A stretch of 14,320 nucleotides of DNA from Propionivibrio sp. (GCA_017990155.1 JAGNOM010000039.1:1-14320), one strand, 5' to 3'; shown: positions 1 to 8,411, counted from the first letter of the stretch. Notes: a model not told the origin generated them from the letters alone. Made by a program: numbers and translations.

Positions 1-63
1 GTGCAGCCGGCGATTACCGAGCGGTTGCGGAAAAAAGTAGCTGAAAAATCTTTAATGATCTGA
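1..63 (+). CDS. coaD: C-terminal end of probable phosphopantetheine adenylyltransferase (partial)
   Basis: An open frame runs from the window edge to a TGA at 61-63 and encodes only 20 residues, VQPAITERLRKKVAEKSLMI. The pattern V-x-P-x(3)-E-x-L followed by a basic helix resembles the C-terminus of CoaD, the penultimate enzyme of coenzyme A synthesis. CoaD is commonly encoded just before this type of ferredoxin in beta- and gammaproteobacteria. The next start codon is only 13 bases past the stop, so the two genes are probably cotranscribed. The identity rests on a very short stretch plus gene order, so it is likely but not certain. Confidence 0.55.
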   Translation: MQPAITERLRKKVAEKSLMI

Positions 64-76
64 AGGAAAAGTAGCC

Positions 77-337
77 ATGGCACTGATAATTACCGACGAA
101 TGCATCAATTGCGACGTGTGCGAGCCGGAATGCCCGAACGAAGCGATTTCGCAAGGCGCCGAGATCTATGAAATCGATCCTGGCAAGTGCACGGAGTGCG
201 TCGGCCACTACGATACGCCACAGTGCGTCGAGGTCTGTCCGGTCGATTGCATCCCGAAGGATGACAATCACAAGGAAACGACCGAAATGCTGTGGGTCAA
301 GTATGAAAAGCTGACCGGCAACAAGCGCCCGGCCTGA
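77..337 (+). CDS. fdx: 2[4Fe-4S] ferredoxin, Allochromatium/YfhL type
   Basis: A small cytoplasmic electron carrier of 86 residues with two [4Fe-4S] clusters. Cluster-binding cysteines are visible as C9, C12, C15 and C19 (CxxCxxxC-type first motif followed by CP) and C38, C41, C50 and C54. The eight-residue gap between C41 and C50 and the charged C-terminal helix after residue 60 mark the Allochromatium vinosum ferredoxin family, whose clusters have unusually low and unequal potentials. A ninth cysteine, C58, is also usual in this family. A Shine-Dalgarno-like GAAGGAA lies at 62-68, overlapping the end of the upstream gene. The redox partner cannot be read from the neighbours. The call is firm; the physiological role is not known from sequence. 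Confidence 0.95.
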   Translation: MALIITDECINCDVCEPECPNEAISQGAEIYEIDPGKCTECVGHYDTPQCVEVCPVDCIPKDDNHKETTEMLWVKYEKLTGNKRPA

Positions 338-358
338 CTTTAGCCTTACGGCTCATGC

Positions 359-393
359 GACAACGCCGCTTCCCGCAGGGAAGCGGCGTTGTC
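359..393. terminator. Intrinsic terminator between converging fdx and the dynamin-like gene
   Basis: A perfect inverted repeat pairs 359-374 with 378-393 (16 bp, three-base loop GCA at 375-377). On the plus strand it is followed by CATTTT (394-399), the expected U-run for ending the fdx transcript. The minus-strand gene stops at 404, so the same hairpin would form at the end of its message, but there the trailing sequence is not T-rich. A smaller hairpin, AGCC-TTAC-GGCT at 342-353, precedes it. Confidence 0.85.
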
Positions 394-403
394 CATTTTG
401 CGG

Positions 404-2359
404 TCAGGCGGCGCTTTTCAGTTGCGGTGCATCGAGCGATTTGCCCAGCAGATGCTGGACCCGGTGGCCGGCGCGCTCGATGGCGTGGATTTGCGACACG
501 AGATTGCTTTCGACGTGATTCAGTTCGTCGATGCGGTCTTCGAGCGTGTCGGTCGCCTGGTGGATGCGCTTGATGCTCTCCAGTCGTCGCTTGAGCTGGA
601 TCTGATGCTCGCGAACCTGAGTCTCCATCGGCGCCATGATCGCCTTCAGCCATGATTCCGCGTCGCGGTTGGCGCTATCGAAGGAGCGTCGGACCTGGCT
701 CGCCACCTCTTCAAAGAACTTCTGCGTGACCTTGGCCTTCTCGTGGGTCATCAGCTGGAACATGGTATTGAGGTGCGTATCGCACCATTGTTCAAGACGC
801 TCGATTTCCTTTTGATAGCGGATCAGTGAAAAGCTCGTTGGTGCGCCGAGCTTGAGGCCGTGTTCGACTGCGAACTTCTTGTAGATGGCCTCCATCATCG
901 ACAGGATCTCGAAGACTTCGTCTTCCGAGTTGTCGAGATTGGCGCGCGCGGTGTTGAAGAAACTCTTCATCGAAGACGACAGCGTTTTCGAGAACGTCGC
1001 TTCCCGCATCGCTTCACGTGTCGACGTCGTCAGCTGGCGCAAGGCGTCGAGCCCAAGGTGCGCAAAGAGCTTGTTGGTCATCTGCGAGAACACGCTGCGC
1101 ACGGCGTAGTAGCGTTGCAGTCCGGATTCGAATTCTTCCTTCTCGACGCGGACCTTGCCCATCATGTATTCGACGACGCCCTTGTTCTTGCCGCGCAACT
1201 CGTTCAGTTCGCCGAGCTGTTCGCGCAGGCCGGCGAGGCGCGATTCGAGCAGTCCGCGCGACCGCATATAGATATCGGAAAACTCGGCGTCGGTGTTCTC
1301 GCGGACGATATCCTGTTTGGCCGGGATGAGTTCGTTGGACAGCGCGAGTTCGAGATCGGGCAGGCGGCTGCGTTCGAGCAAGGCGTCGTCGTCGTTGATT
1401 TTCGCGACCAGCGCCTTTTGTGCCGAGATCGGAAAGATCTGGCTTGACGGCAGGTCGAGCGTCCACGCGCAGCTATTGGTCTGTTTGGTGATCTCGGCGT
1501 TGATTTCGTCGTCCGATTTGAGCTCGTCCCACATGCTGTCGATCTTGTTGAGAACGACGAGGCGCCCTTTCTTGCGTCCGCCCGGCGCGCGGATGTGTTC
1601 GTTCCAGATGGCGAGGTCGGACTGCGTGACTCCGGTGTCGGCGGCGAGGATGAACAGCACCGCATGGGCGTTGGGCAACAACGACAGGGTCAGTTCGGGC
1701 TCGGTGCCGATGGCGTTGAGTCCGGGCGTGTCGAGGATGACGAGGCCCTGCTGCAGCAAGGGGTGCGGGAAATTGATGATGGCGTGGCGCCAGCGCGGGA
1801 TTTCGACGGTGCCGTCATCCGACAATCGAACCAGCGACGAGGTCTTGTCGCCGCGCGAGAAACCGTAGCGTTCGGCGACTTCGGGGGTGACGTGGATGAC
1901 TTCACTGACCGAGCGCAGCGCCTCCTGCATGGCATCGGTCGACTCTGTATCAAGCGGCACGACGCTCCATTCGGTCGGAAAACGCTTGTATTCGCTGATG
2001 CTGGCGCTCGATTCGCGCGTCTCGATCGGGAGCAGTTCGATTGACGGCGGTTTCTCGGGGTCGAACATCAGTTCGGTCGGACACATCGTCGTCCGGCCGG
2101 CGGTCGAGGGCAGGATGCGGCTGCCGTAATAGGGGAAGAAAATGGCGTTGATCAGCTCCGACTTGCCGCGCGAGAACTCGGCGACAAAGGCAATGTTCAG
2201 CCGGTCCTCGCGCAGTCTTTCGAGAATCTGCGCAATCCGCAAATCAGCCTGCGCGTCGCTGATTTCGTTTTCTGAAAGCCATCGCCGAAAGGCTTCGAGA
2301 CTTTCGGACAGTTGGGCGCGCCACGAGCTATAGGCTGCGAATTGTTGTGATAACGTCAT
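404..2359 (-). CDS. Dynamin-like GTPase (Dynamin_N family), function unknown
   Basis: A 651-residue protein with an N-terminal GTPase domain and a long helical C-terminal part, the architecture of bacterial dynamin-like proteins. Counting from the ATG at 2359, the P-loop is AEFSRGKS at 60-67, where alanine takes the place of the usual first glycine of GxxxxGKS. The switch-I threonines are in AGRTTMCPTE (about 87-96), G3 is DTPG at 210-213, G4 is NKID at 271-274, and a G5-like ISAQKA is at 311-316. The rest is rich in charged helices, with probable coiled coil in the last 80 residues. I see no signal peptide and no clear membrane span. A TTG at 2374 in the same frame would add five residues; I prefer the ATG, though neither has a good Shine-Dalgarno. 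It follows mutM on the same strand after an 89-base gap. Family members elsewhere remodel membranes; that role here is inference. Confidence 0.85.
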   Translation of the reverse strand: MTLSQQFAAYSSWRAQLSESLEAFRRWLSENEISDAQADLRIAQILERLREDRLNIAFVAEFSRGKSELINAIFFPYYGSRILPSTAGRTTMCPTELMFDPEKPPSIELLPIETRESSASISEYKRFPTEWSVVPLDTESTDAMQEALRSVSEVIHVTPEVAERYGFSRGDKTSSLVRLSDDGTVEIPRWRHAIINFPHPLLQQGLVILDTPGLNAIGTEPELTLSLLPNAHAVLFILAADTGVTQSDLAIWNEHIRAPGGRKKGRLVVLNKIDSMWDELKSDDEINAEITKQTNSCAWTLDLPSSQIFPISAQKALVAKINDDDALLERSRLPDLELALSNELIPAKQDIVRENTDAEFSDIYMRSRGLLESRLAGLREQLGELNELRGKNKGVVEYMMGKVRVEKEEFESGLQRYYAVRSVFSQMTNKLFAHLGLDALRQLTTSTREAMREATFSKTLSSSMKSFFNTARANLDNSEDEVFEILSMMEAIYKKFAVEHGLKLGAPTSFSLIRYQKEIERLEQWCDTHLNTMFQLMTHEKAKVTQKFFEEVASQVRRSFDSANRDAESWLKAIMAPMETQVREHQIQLKRRLESIKRIHQATDTLEDRIDELNHVESNLVSQIHAIERAGHRVQHLLGKSLDAPQLKSAA

Positions 2360-2448
2360 GACGGGAACCGGCAAAGTGCAGAATTTTTGACTCTATCACA
2401 AAGTCTTGCCCGATCAATTACATGCATGCTTTTGCGTGATGTGAATTC

Positions 2449-3276
2449 TCAATGTTGGCAGCGCGGACAGTAGAAGGTCGAGCGGCCCGCCTGACGGATG
2501 ACGCGGACCGGTTGGCCGCAGGCGGGGCAGGGTTCTCCGGCCCGGTCATATACCGCGCACGAGAGCTGAAAGCAGCCGGCGCCGCCGTCGCTGTGGACGT
2601 AGTCGCGGACGCTGCTGCCGCCGGCGGCAATGGACTCGGCCAAGGTTTGTTTGATGGCCGGGATCAGCTTTTCGTAGCGTTTGCGCCCGATGCGGTTGGC
2701 GGCGCGCAAGGGTGAAATTCCGGCGCTGAACAGGCTCTCGGAGGCATAGATGTTGCCGATCCCGACGACGAAGTGGCTGTCCATCAGCAGCGGCTTGATC
2801 GGCATGCTGCGGCGCCGGGTTTGATCGTAGAGCCAGTCCGCGTTGAAAGCATCAGTCAGCGGTTCGACGCCCATGATGGCGATCAGCGGATGCGTTGCAA
2901 TGGCGCCGCCTTCGTGCCAGAGAACGGTACCGAAACGCCGAGGGTCGCGAAAACGGAGCGTGGTGTTCTCGAACACGAGATCGACGTGATCGTGCTTTTG
3001 CGGCGGCGTGCCCGGTGCAACCAGGCGCAGGCTGCCCGACATGCCCAGATGCAGGATCAGCCAGCCACCGTGCTGCCGGCTTTCGCAGTCGAACAGCAGA
3101 TATTTTCCGCGCCGAAGGATGCCGTCGATGCGCAAACCGGCGAGTCGGGACGACAGTTGGCCGGGGATTTCGTGGCGCAGCCTTGGCGCGCGGAAAACGG
3201 CTTCGACGATTCGCCTTCCCGGCAGAAAGGGCAGCAGGCCTTGGCGGCTGACTTCGACTTCAGGCAGTTCCGGCAT
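2449..3276 (-). CDS. mutM: Formamidopyrimidine-DNA glycosylase (Fpg)
   Basis: Bifunctional base-excision repair enzyme that removes 8-oxoguanine and formamidopyrimidines and cuts the abasic site by beta,delta-elimination. At 275 residues it has the normal length. The mature N-terminus PELPEVE supplies the catalytic proline P2 and glutamate E3; the conserved lysine is K58 in RRGKYL. The helix-two-turn-helix region carries the family hallmark VGIGNIYASESLF (about residues 172-184). The C-terminal zinc finger has C250, C253, C270 and C273, with the DNA-contacting R265 in GRSTFYC. The ATG is preceded by GGGAG at a five-base spacing. It is divergent from the TPR gene (96-base gap) and lies upstream of the dynamin-like GTPase. 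Confidence 0.97.
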   Translation of the reverse strand: MPELPEVEVSRQGLLPFLPGRRIVEAVFRAPRLRHEIPGQLSSRLAGLRIDGILRRGKYLLFDCESRQHGGWLILHLGMSGSLRLVAPGTPPQKHDHVDLVFENTTLRFRDPRRFGTVLWHEGGAIATHPLIAIMGVEPLTDAFNADWLYDQTRRRSMPIKPLLMDSHFVVGIGNIYASESLFSAGISPLRAANRIGRKRYEKLIPAIKQTLAESIAAGGSSVRDYVHSDGGAGCFQLSCAVYDRAGEPCPACGQPVRVIRQAGRSTFYCPRCQH

Positions 3277-3372
3277 TGCCGCTCCCGAGAAAAGTCCATA
3301 ACATGTGCTAAACCATTATGACGCAAACGACTCCAAGCAGTTCCTATCTGCCTCGGTTGGCGCAAGGATTCC

Positions 3373-5121
3373 ATGAAACACGTTCGAAGTACCCTTCTTC
3401 TCGCCGTGCTGACGGTATTTTTCGGCCAGCAGGCGTTCGCTGCCGATGATGCGGCCCCGCCAAAGAAACGGCCAGTGGCAAAGGAAGCCAAGCGGCCGGC
3501 CGTAGCGAACCCGAAGTCGGCCAGCGCGCAGCTTCTCGATCAGAGCGGTCAGGCCGTGTTCCAGGTGTTGGTCGCCGAAATGGCCTTGCAGCGCGGCGAC
3601 ACCAATCTGGCAACCAAGGCCTATTCCGATCTCTCATTGCGCACCCGCGATCCGCGCGTGCTTGAGCGGACCGTGGAAATCGCAGGCTACGCCCGGCGCT
3701 ACGATATCGCGCTTGAAGCGGCGAAGCTGTGGCTGGACGTCGAACCGGGTTCGGTGCGCGCGCAGCAAATGCTCACCGGCATGCTCATCCTGTCCAACCG
3801 GATGGATGAGCTGGCGCCGACGCTGGTGCGTATGCTGGAGGCCGACAAGGAAGGACTCGGTGCGAATCTTCTCGGGCTCAACCGCATGTTCGTGCGGACC
3901 GAGGATCGGGTCGCGGTGTTCAACCTGATCGAGAAGGTGTGCCGACCTTTCTTCGGCGTCGCCGAGGCGCATTACGCCGTCGCTCAGGCGGCCAGTTCCG
4001 CATCGATGCAGGAGCGCGCGCTGGCCGAAGCGGGCCGAGCGCTTGAGTTGCGTCCCGATTGGGAGATGGCGGCCTTGCTTCAGGCGCAAATCGCCGCGCG
4101 GACCTCCTCGGCACAGGCGGTCGCGTTTCTGCAAGCGTTTGTCGAACGAAACCCGATGGCGCGGGACGTTAAATTGCAGCTGGCGCGTGCGCTGGTTGGC
4201 GAAAAACGTTACGACGAGGCGCGTCAGATCTTCAATCAGATGCTGCAGGGTTTTCCCGATAACCCGGATGTCGTCTATCCGGTCGCGCTGCTGGCGCTGC
4301 AGCAGAATGATCTGGCTGTGGCCGAAGCGCAGTTCAAGCATTTGCTGACGCTGAGCATCCCGGACAAGAGCCTCGCCTACTACTACCTCGCGCAGATCGC
4401 CGAAGAGAAGGGAAAAACTGACGAAGCGATCGATCTCTATGCCAAGGTTGAAAGTGGCGACCAGCTGGTTCAGGCGCGTATGCGCGGCGCGCAACTCCTT
4501 GCTGGTCAGGGAAAGCTTGACGAGGCGCGCAAGCTTCTGAGCGAGGCCAACGCAGTCTCTGCCGAACAATCGCTGCAGCTGGCGATTGCCGAAGCCGCGC
4601 TATTGCGCAAGGCGAAGCAGCCGCAGGCCGCTTTTGATCTACTCGACGCGCGGCTCGAAAAGCAGCCGGACAATCCCGAGTTGCTTTACGAAACCGCGCT
4701 GCTGGCCGAGCGCCTGGATCAGATGGAAATCATGGAGCGGCGCCTGCGGCGCCTGATCGAACTGCAGCCGGAGAACGGGCAGGCTTACAACGCGCTGGGC
4801 TATTCCTTCGCCGATCGGGGGATTCAGCTGACGGAGGCGCGCGAACTGATCGAAAAAGCGCAGGCGCTGATGCCAAACGACACCTTCATCCTGGATAGCC
4901 TGGGGTGGGTGCTCTATCGTCAGGGCGATCTTCCGGGCGGCTTGGCCGCGCTCGAGCGCGCTTACGGAATGCGTGACGATCCTGAAATTGCCGCGCATCT
5001 GGGCGAGGTGCTGTGGTTCATGAATCGTAAGGACGAGGCGCAGAAGCTCCTGCGTGCGGCGCAAAAGAAACATCCGGACAACGAGCCGCTGGCCGACGCC
5101 GTCAAGAAATTCGCAGACTGA
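3373..5121 (+). CDS. Exported tetratricopeptide-repeat protein, LbcA-like by position
   Basis: A 582-residue TPR protein. Residues 1-23 form a signal peptide (basic MKHVR, a hydrophobic core LLLAVLTVFF, cleavage probably after AFA), so the product should be periplasmic. There is no cysteine near the cleavage site and hence no lipobox. The rest is a helical solenoid of TPR-type repeats, clearest in the last 150 residues (for example ALGYSFADRG and LGWVLYRQGDL). AAGGA at 3364-3368 serves as ribosome binding site. It is followed after one base by lolB, then ispE. In Pseudomonas aeruginosa the gene in this position encodes LbcA, an outer-membrane lipoprotein that partners the CtpA protease. Orthology is inferred from length, TPR content and gene order as remembered, not from an alignment. 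Confidence 0.88.
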   Translation: MKHVRSTLLLAVLTVFFGQQAFAADDAAPPKKRPVAKEAKRPAVANPKSASAQLLDQSGQAVFQVLVAEMALQRGDTNLATKAYSDLSLRTRDPRVLERTVEIAGYARRYDIALEAAKLWLDVEPGSVRAQQMLTGMLILSNRMDELAPTLVRMLEADKEGLGANLLGLNRMFVRTEDRVAVFNLIEKVCRPFFGVAEAHYAVAQAASSASMQERALAEAGRALELRPDWEMAALLQAQIAARTSSAQAVAFLQAFVERNPMARDVKLQLARALVGEKRYDEARQIFNQMLQGFPDNPDVVYPVALLALQQNDLAVAEAQFKHLLTLSIPDKSLAYYYLAQIAEEKGKTDEAIDLYAKVESGDQLVQARMRGAQLLAGQGKLDEARKLLSEANAVSAEQSLQLAIAEAALLRKAKQPQAAFDLLDARLEKQPDNPELLYETALLAERLDQMEIMERRLRRLIELQPENGQAYNALGYSFADRGIQLTEARELIEKAQALMPNDTFILDSLGWVLYRQGDLPGGLAALERAYGMRDDPEIAAHLGEVLWFMNRKDEAQKLLRAAQKKHPDNEPLADAVKKFAD

Positions 5122-5122
5122 A

Positions 5123-5737
5123 ATGTCATCGAATCAAAGTCCGATGCGCTTCTTCAGCGCAGTGCTGCTGGCGTTTTGCACATTTTTGGTGACCGCGTGC
5201 GCGATAGTGCCGTCGTCGCCGGTCGTCGATTTGCCCGCGCGCGCGACGCTTGATGCATTTTCGCTGGAAGGCCGGTTCTCGTTGCGCAACGAAGACAAGA
5301 GCTACTCCGGGCGCCTGAGCTGGCGGCATGATCGGGGAGGCGATCGGGTCCTGCTTTCTTCCCCGCTCGGTCAGGGAATGGCTGAGATCGTCAGCGATAC
5401 TGAGGGCGCGCACCTGACGGCGAGCGATGGTCAAATCTATTCCGCCGCCGATACCGAAACGCTGACGCGCGACGTGCTGGGCTATCCGCTGCCGTTGGCG
5501 CAGATGTCCGACTGGGTTCGCGCGACGCTTCGCGATGCTGAAGAATCGACGATCGATGAGTTCGGGCGTCCGCTCAGCCAGCGGGTTGCGATGTGGCGGA
5601 TCGAGTACGGCTACGAGAACGACGACGCCAGCGCCGTGCCGAACCGCATCTTTGCCGAGCGTGTCGGCGGAGGGCTGGAACTGCGTCTGCGGATCGACGA
5701 GTGGACCCGATTGCCTTCTGAAGCGAGCCAGCCTTGA
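5123..5737 (+). CDS. lolB: Outer-membrane lipoprotein insertion protein LolB
   Basis: LolB is the outer-membrane receptor that takes lipoproteins from periplasmic LolA and inserts them into the outer membrane. The 204-residue protein opens with a lipoprotein signal peptide whose lipobox is VTAC (lipidated cysteine C26). The mature part begins a beta-rich fold with FSLEGRFSLRNEDKSYSGRLSW, typical of LolB (F..eGR....., then ..SG.l.W), and continues DRVLLSSPLGQGMAEI. The ATG at 5123 comes one base after the TPR stop at 5119-5121, suggesting translational coupling, since no strong Shine-Dalgarno is present. The frame stays open upstream to 5054 inside the TPR gene. A second ATG at 5144 (MRFFS) would also leave a workable signal peptide. 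ispE follows after 11 bases. Confidence 0.92.
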   Translation: MSSNQSPMRFFSAVLLAFCTFLVTACAIVPSSPVVDLPARATLDAFSLEGRFSLRNEDKSYSGRLSWRHDRGGDRVLLSSPLGQGMAEIVSDTEGAHLTASDGQIYSAADTETLTRDVLGYPLPLAQMSDWVRATLRDAEESTIDEFGRPLSQRVAMWRIEYGYENDDASAVPNRIFAERVGGGLELRLRIDEWTRLPSEASQP

Positions 5738-5748
5738 TCGACGCAAGC

Positions 5749-6606
5749 ATGAGTTCCCGCCAGGATGTCTGGACCTGGCACAGCGAATATCCCGCGCCAG
5801 CCAAGCTCAACCTGTTCCTGCATGTCGTCGGTCGGCGTGCCGACGGCTACCATCTATTGCAAACCGTGTTCCGTTTCGTCGATCACGGCGACAGCTTGTA
5901 TTTTTCGCCGCGTGACGACGGCGCGGTGGTTCTGGCCAACCCGTTGCCGGGCGTTCCCCCCGAGAGTGATTTGACGGTCCGCGCCGGGCGCCTGCTGCAA
6001 GCCGAAGCCGGATTTCGGCAAGGCGTCGAGATTCGGATCGAGAAGCGTTTGCCGATGGGCGGCGGTCTGGGCGGCGGCAGTTCCGATGCGGCCACGGTGT
6101 TGCTGGCGCTCAACCATCTCTGGAAGCTCGGATTGTCGCGTCAGCGCCTGCAGGAAATCGGGCTCTCGCTGGGGGCCGATGTGCCGGTGTTCATTTTCGG
6201 GCAAAACGCCTTTGCCGAAGGCGTCGGCGAGGCTTTACGTCCGGTCGAGTTGCCGCCGGCCTGGTACGTCGTTCTGGAAACACCGGTTCAGGTGCCGACG
6301 GCGGCGATCTTTGGCGTTCCCGAACTCAAGCGCGACACACCGGCGATGCGCGCAGTCGATTGGAGGCCTGGAATGGGTACCAACGATCTGCAACCGGTGG
6401 CCGTCGCCGGCTTTCCGGCAGTCGCGGCGCATCTCGCCTGGCTTTCGGCCTTTGGCGACGCGCGCATGACGGGCTCCGGCGCGTGCGTCTTTGCCGAGTT
6501 CGCGCGGAAGGATGACGCCGAGGGCGTGCTCCGGAAAATCCCCGCCGGAATGCGCGGGTGGGTCGCCGCCGGGCTCGCGCAGCATCCCTTGCGCGGGATC
6601 GTCTGA
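5749..6606 (+). CDS. ispE: 4-diphosphocytidyl-2-C-methyl-D-erythritol kinase
   Basis: ATP-dependent kinase of the methylerythritol phosphate pathway to isopentenyl diphosphate, a cytoplasmic GHMP-family enzyme. It has 285 residues from the ATG at 5749. PAPAKLNLFL near the N-terminus gives the catalytic lysine K19; the glycine-rich ATP loop PMGGGLGGGSSDAA spans 102-115; the catalytic aspartate is D144 in LGADVPVF. The third GHMP motif is visible as MTGSGACVFAEF near the C-terminus. A TTG at 5734 overlaps the lolB stop and could extend the protein by five residues; the ATG is preferred because the conserved region starts soon after it. It directly follows lolB and probably shares its transcript. 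Confidence 0.96.
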   Translation: MSSRQDVWTWHSEYPAPAKLNLFLHVVGRRADGYHLLQTVFRFVDHGDSLYFSPRDDGAVVLANPLPGVPPESDLTVRAGRLLQAEAGFRQGVEIRIEKRLPMGGGLGGGSSDAATVLLALNHLWKLGLSRQRLQEIGLSLGADVPVFIFGQNAFAEGVGEALRPVELPPAWYVVLETPVQVPTAAIFGVPELKRDTPAMRAVDWRPGMGTNDLQPVAVAGFPAVAAHLAWLSAFGDARMTGSGACVFAEFARKDDAEGVLRKIPAGMRGWVAAGLAQHPLRGIV

Positions 6607-6670
6607 CGCGCGGCGGACATACCGAACGGGTTAAGATGGCGCCTTCGTTTCATTGCCAACGAGATCCGTC

Positions 6671-8317
6671 ATGCCCGTCAAAATCATCCAGTCGACGTCG
6701 TCCGCCTACGCCTATCCGCTGCTGATCAAGCAACTGCTGCATACACCGCTGGCGACGGCGCCGGATCAGGAAATTACCTATCAAGGCAAGCTCCGCTACA
6801 GCTACCGCACGCTGAACGAGCGGATCAGGCGCCTGGCGAACGGGTTGACCGGCCTCGGCGTCGAGGCGGGGCAGACGGTGGCGGTCATGGACTGGGACAG
6901 CCATCGCTATCTCGAGTGTTTTTTTGCGGTGCCGATGATGGGCGCCGTGCTGCAGACAGTGAATGTGCGCCTCAGTCCGGAACAGATCCTGTTCACGCTC
7001 AATCATGCGGGCGCCGACCTGCTTCTCGTCAATCGGGATTTTCTGGGGCTCTTGGCGCCGATTGCGGATCGACTCAAGACGGTCAAGCATTTTGTCCTGC
7101 TCGATGACGAGCGCACGCCCGTCGAAGCGCCCGTTGCGTTCTCCGGCGAATATGAAGCGATGCTGGTTGAAGCCGATCCGGCTTTTGATTTCCCCGATTT
7201 TGACGAAAACGCCCAAGCGACGGTGTTCTACACGACCGGGACGACGGGCTTGCCGAAGGGCGTCTACTTCAGCCATCGGCAACTCGTGCTGCACACGCTC
7301 GGCGTCGCGACCTGTGTCGGCAGCGCGGCGGCGCATGGCCGCCTGCATCGCGAGGACGTGTATATGCCGATCACGCCGATGTTCCATGTGCATGCCTGGG
7401 GATTTCCGTACATCGCGACGCTGCTCGGCTTGAAGCAGGTTTACCCCGGGCGCTACCTGCCGGGGGCGCTGCTGCACCTGATCGAGAGCGAAAGAGTCAC
7501 TTTCTCGCATTGCGTGCCGTCGATCATGCAGATGCTGTTGAGCCATCCCGGCGGTGAGGCGGTTGATCTCAGCCGCTGGAAGGTGCTGATTGGCGGCTCG
7601 GCAATGTCGCCGGCGCTTGCCAGCGCGTCGCTCAAGCGGGGAATCGACGTGCTGACGGGTTACGGCATGTCGGAAACCTGCCCGGTGCTGACCATTGCGC
7701 ATCTGCACAGCGATGACCTGGTGGCGTCGCTTGAGCAGCAGGTGAGCTTGCGCTGCAAGACGGGTTTGCCGCTGCCGCTCGTCGACCTCCGAATCGTCGA
7801 CGCCGAAATGGCGGATGCGCCGCATGACGGCGAGGCGACGGGCGAAGTCGTCGTGCGTGCGCCGTGGCTGACGCAGGGCTATCTCGATGCGCCGCAGGCA
7901 TCGTCGGAACTGTGGGCCGGCGCCTATCTGCACACGCAGGATATCGGCAATATCGACGCGCGCGGGTACGTGAAAATCACCGACCGCATCAAGGACGTGA
8001 TCAAGACGGCTGGCGAGTGGACGTCCTCGCTTCAGCTCGAAGACGTGGTGATGCAGCATGAAGCGGTCAGCGAAGTCGCCGTCATCGGCCAGCCCGACGA
8101 AAAGTGGGGTGAGCGGCCGCTGGCGCTGGTGGTGCTCAAGCCCGGTTTTGAAGGTCAAGTGACCGAGCATGCGATCCGTAATTTCGCCGCGCATCTGGTC
8201 GAAGCGACCGGGATTTCGCGCCACGGCGTGTTGTTGCAGGTGCGTTTCGTCAAAGCGCTGGCCAAGACCAGCGTCGGCAAGATCAACAAGCGCGAGATGC
8301 GCGAGACCTTCATTTGA
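6671..8317 (+). CDS. AMP-forming fatty acyl-CoA ligase (AlkK/FadD-like)
   Basis: Adenylate-forming enzyme that activates a carboxylic acid as acyl-AMP and transfers it to coenzyme A. The 548 residues carry the expected motifs: YTTGTTGLPKG at 187-197 (phosphate-binding loop), YGMSET at 331-336, a hinge region TDRIKDVIK at about 437-445, and the C-terminal catalytic lysine K537 in KTSVGKINKREMR. Overall it resembles medium- and long-chain ligases such as AlkK; the substrate cannot be fixed from sequence. Two motif positions are unusual: HTQDIG where TGD is common (Q423) and TAGEW where GGE is common (A447). The ATG at 6671 is preferred to a TTG at 6653; its Shine-Dalgarno is weak (GAGA). It starts 64 bases after ispE and may be read through from it. 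No U-run hairpin is visible at its end. Confidence 0.93.
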   Translation: MPVKIIQSTSSAYAYPLLIKQLLHTPLATAPDQEITYQGKLRYSYRTLNERIRRLANGLTGLGVEAGQTVAVMDWDSHRYLECFFAVPMMGAVLQTVNVRLSPEQILFTLNHAGADLLLVNRDFLGLLAPIADRLKTVKHFVLLDDERTPVEAPVAFSGEYEAMLVEADPAFDFPDFDENAQATVFYTTGTTGLPKGVYFSHRQLVLHTLGVATCVGSAAAHGRLHREDVYMPITPMFHVHAWGFPYIATLLGLKQVYPGRYLPGALLHLIESERVTFSHCVPSIMQMLLSHPGGEAVDLSRWKVLIGGSAMSPALASASLKRGIDVLTGYGMSETCPVLTIAHLHSDDLVASLEQQVSLRCKTGLPLPLVDLRIVDAEMADAPHDGEATGEVVVRAPWLTQGYLDAPQASSELWAGAYLHTQDIGNIDARGYVKITDRIKDVIKTAGEWTSSLQLEDVVMQHEAVSEVAVIGQPDEKWGERPLALVVLKPGFEGQVTEHAIRNFAAHLVEATGISRHGVLLQVRFVKALAKTSVGKINKREMRETFI

Positions 8318-8411
8318 CGGGCGAGAGCAAGCGCCTTCATGGCGGTGGTCTGTGTATTCCGTGGTGCCCGTCTCGGCGAATCAAGAAGATTGGCGCAGGC
8401 ATTCGCAGCCC

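Noticed and set aside
3634..4569. A 311-codon open frame on the minus strand opposite the TPR gene
   Set aside because: Low-complexity composition typical of an antisense shadow; the TPR reading is convincing.
5054..5122. Earlier start for lolB inside the TPR gene
   Set aside because: The extra residues are basic and would spoil the lipoprotein signal peptide; the ATG at 5123 fits.
6650..8224. A 524-codon open frame on the minus strand opposite the acyl-CoA ligase
   Set aside because: The translation is arginine- and histidine-rich without motifs, while the plus-strand frame has every adenylating-enzyme motif.
8316..8372. Long-range repeat GACGGGC/GCCCGTC after the acyl-CoA ligase as a terminator
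   Set aside because: The seven-base arms are 43 bases apart and no T-run follows, so a terminator is not supported.
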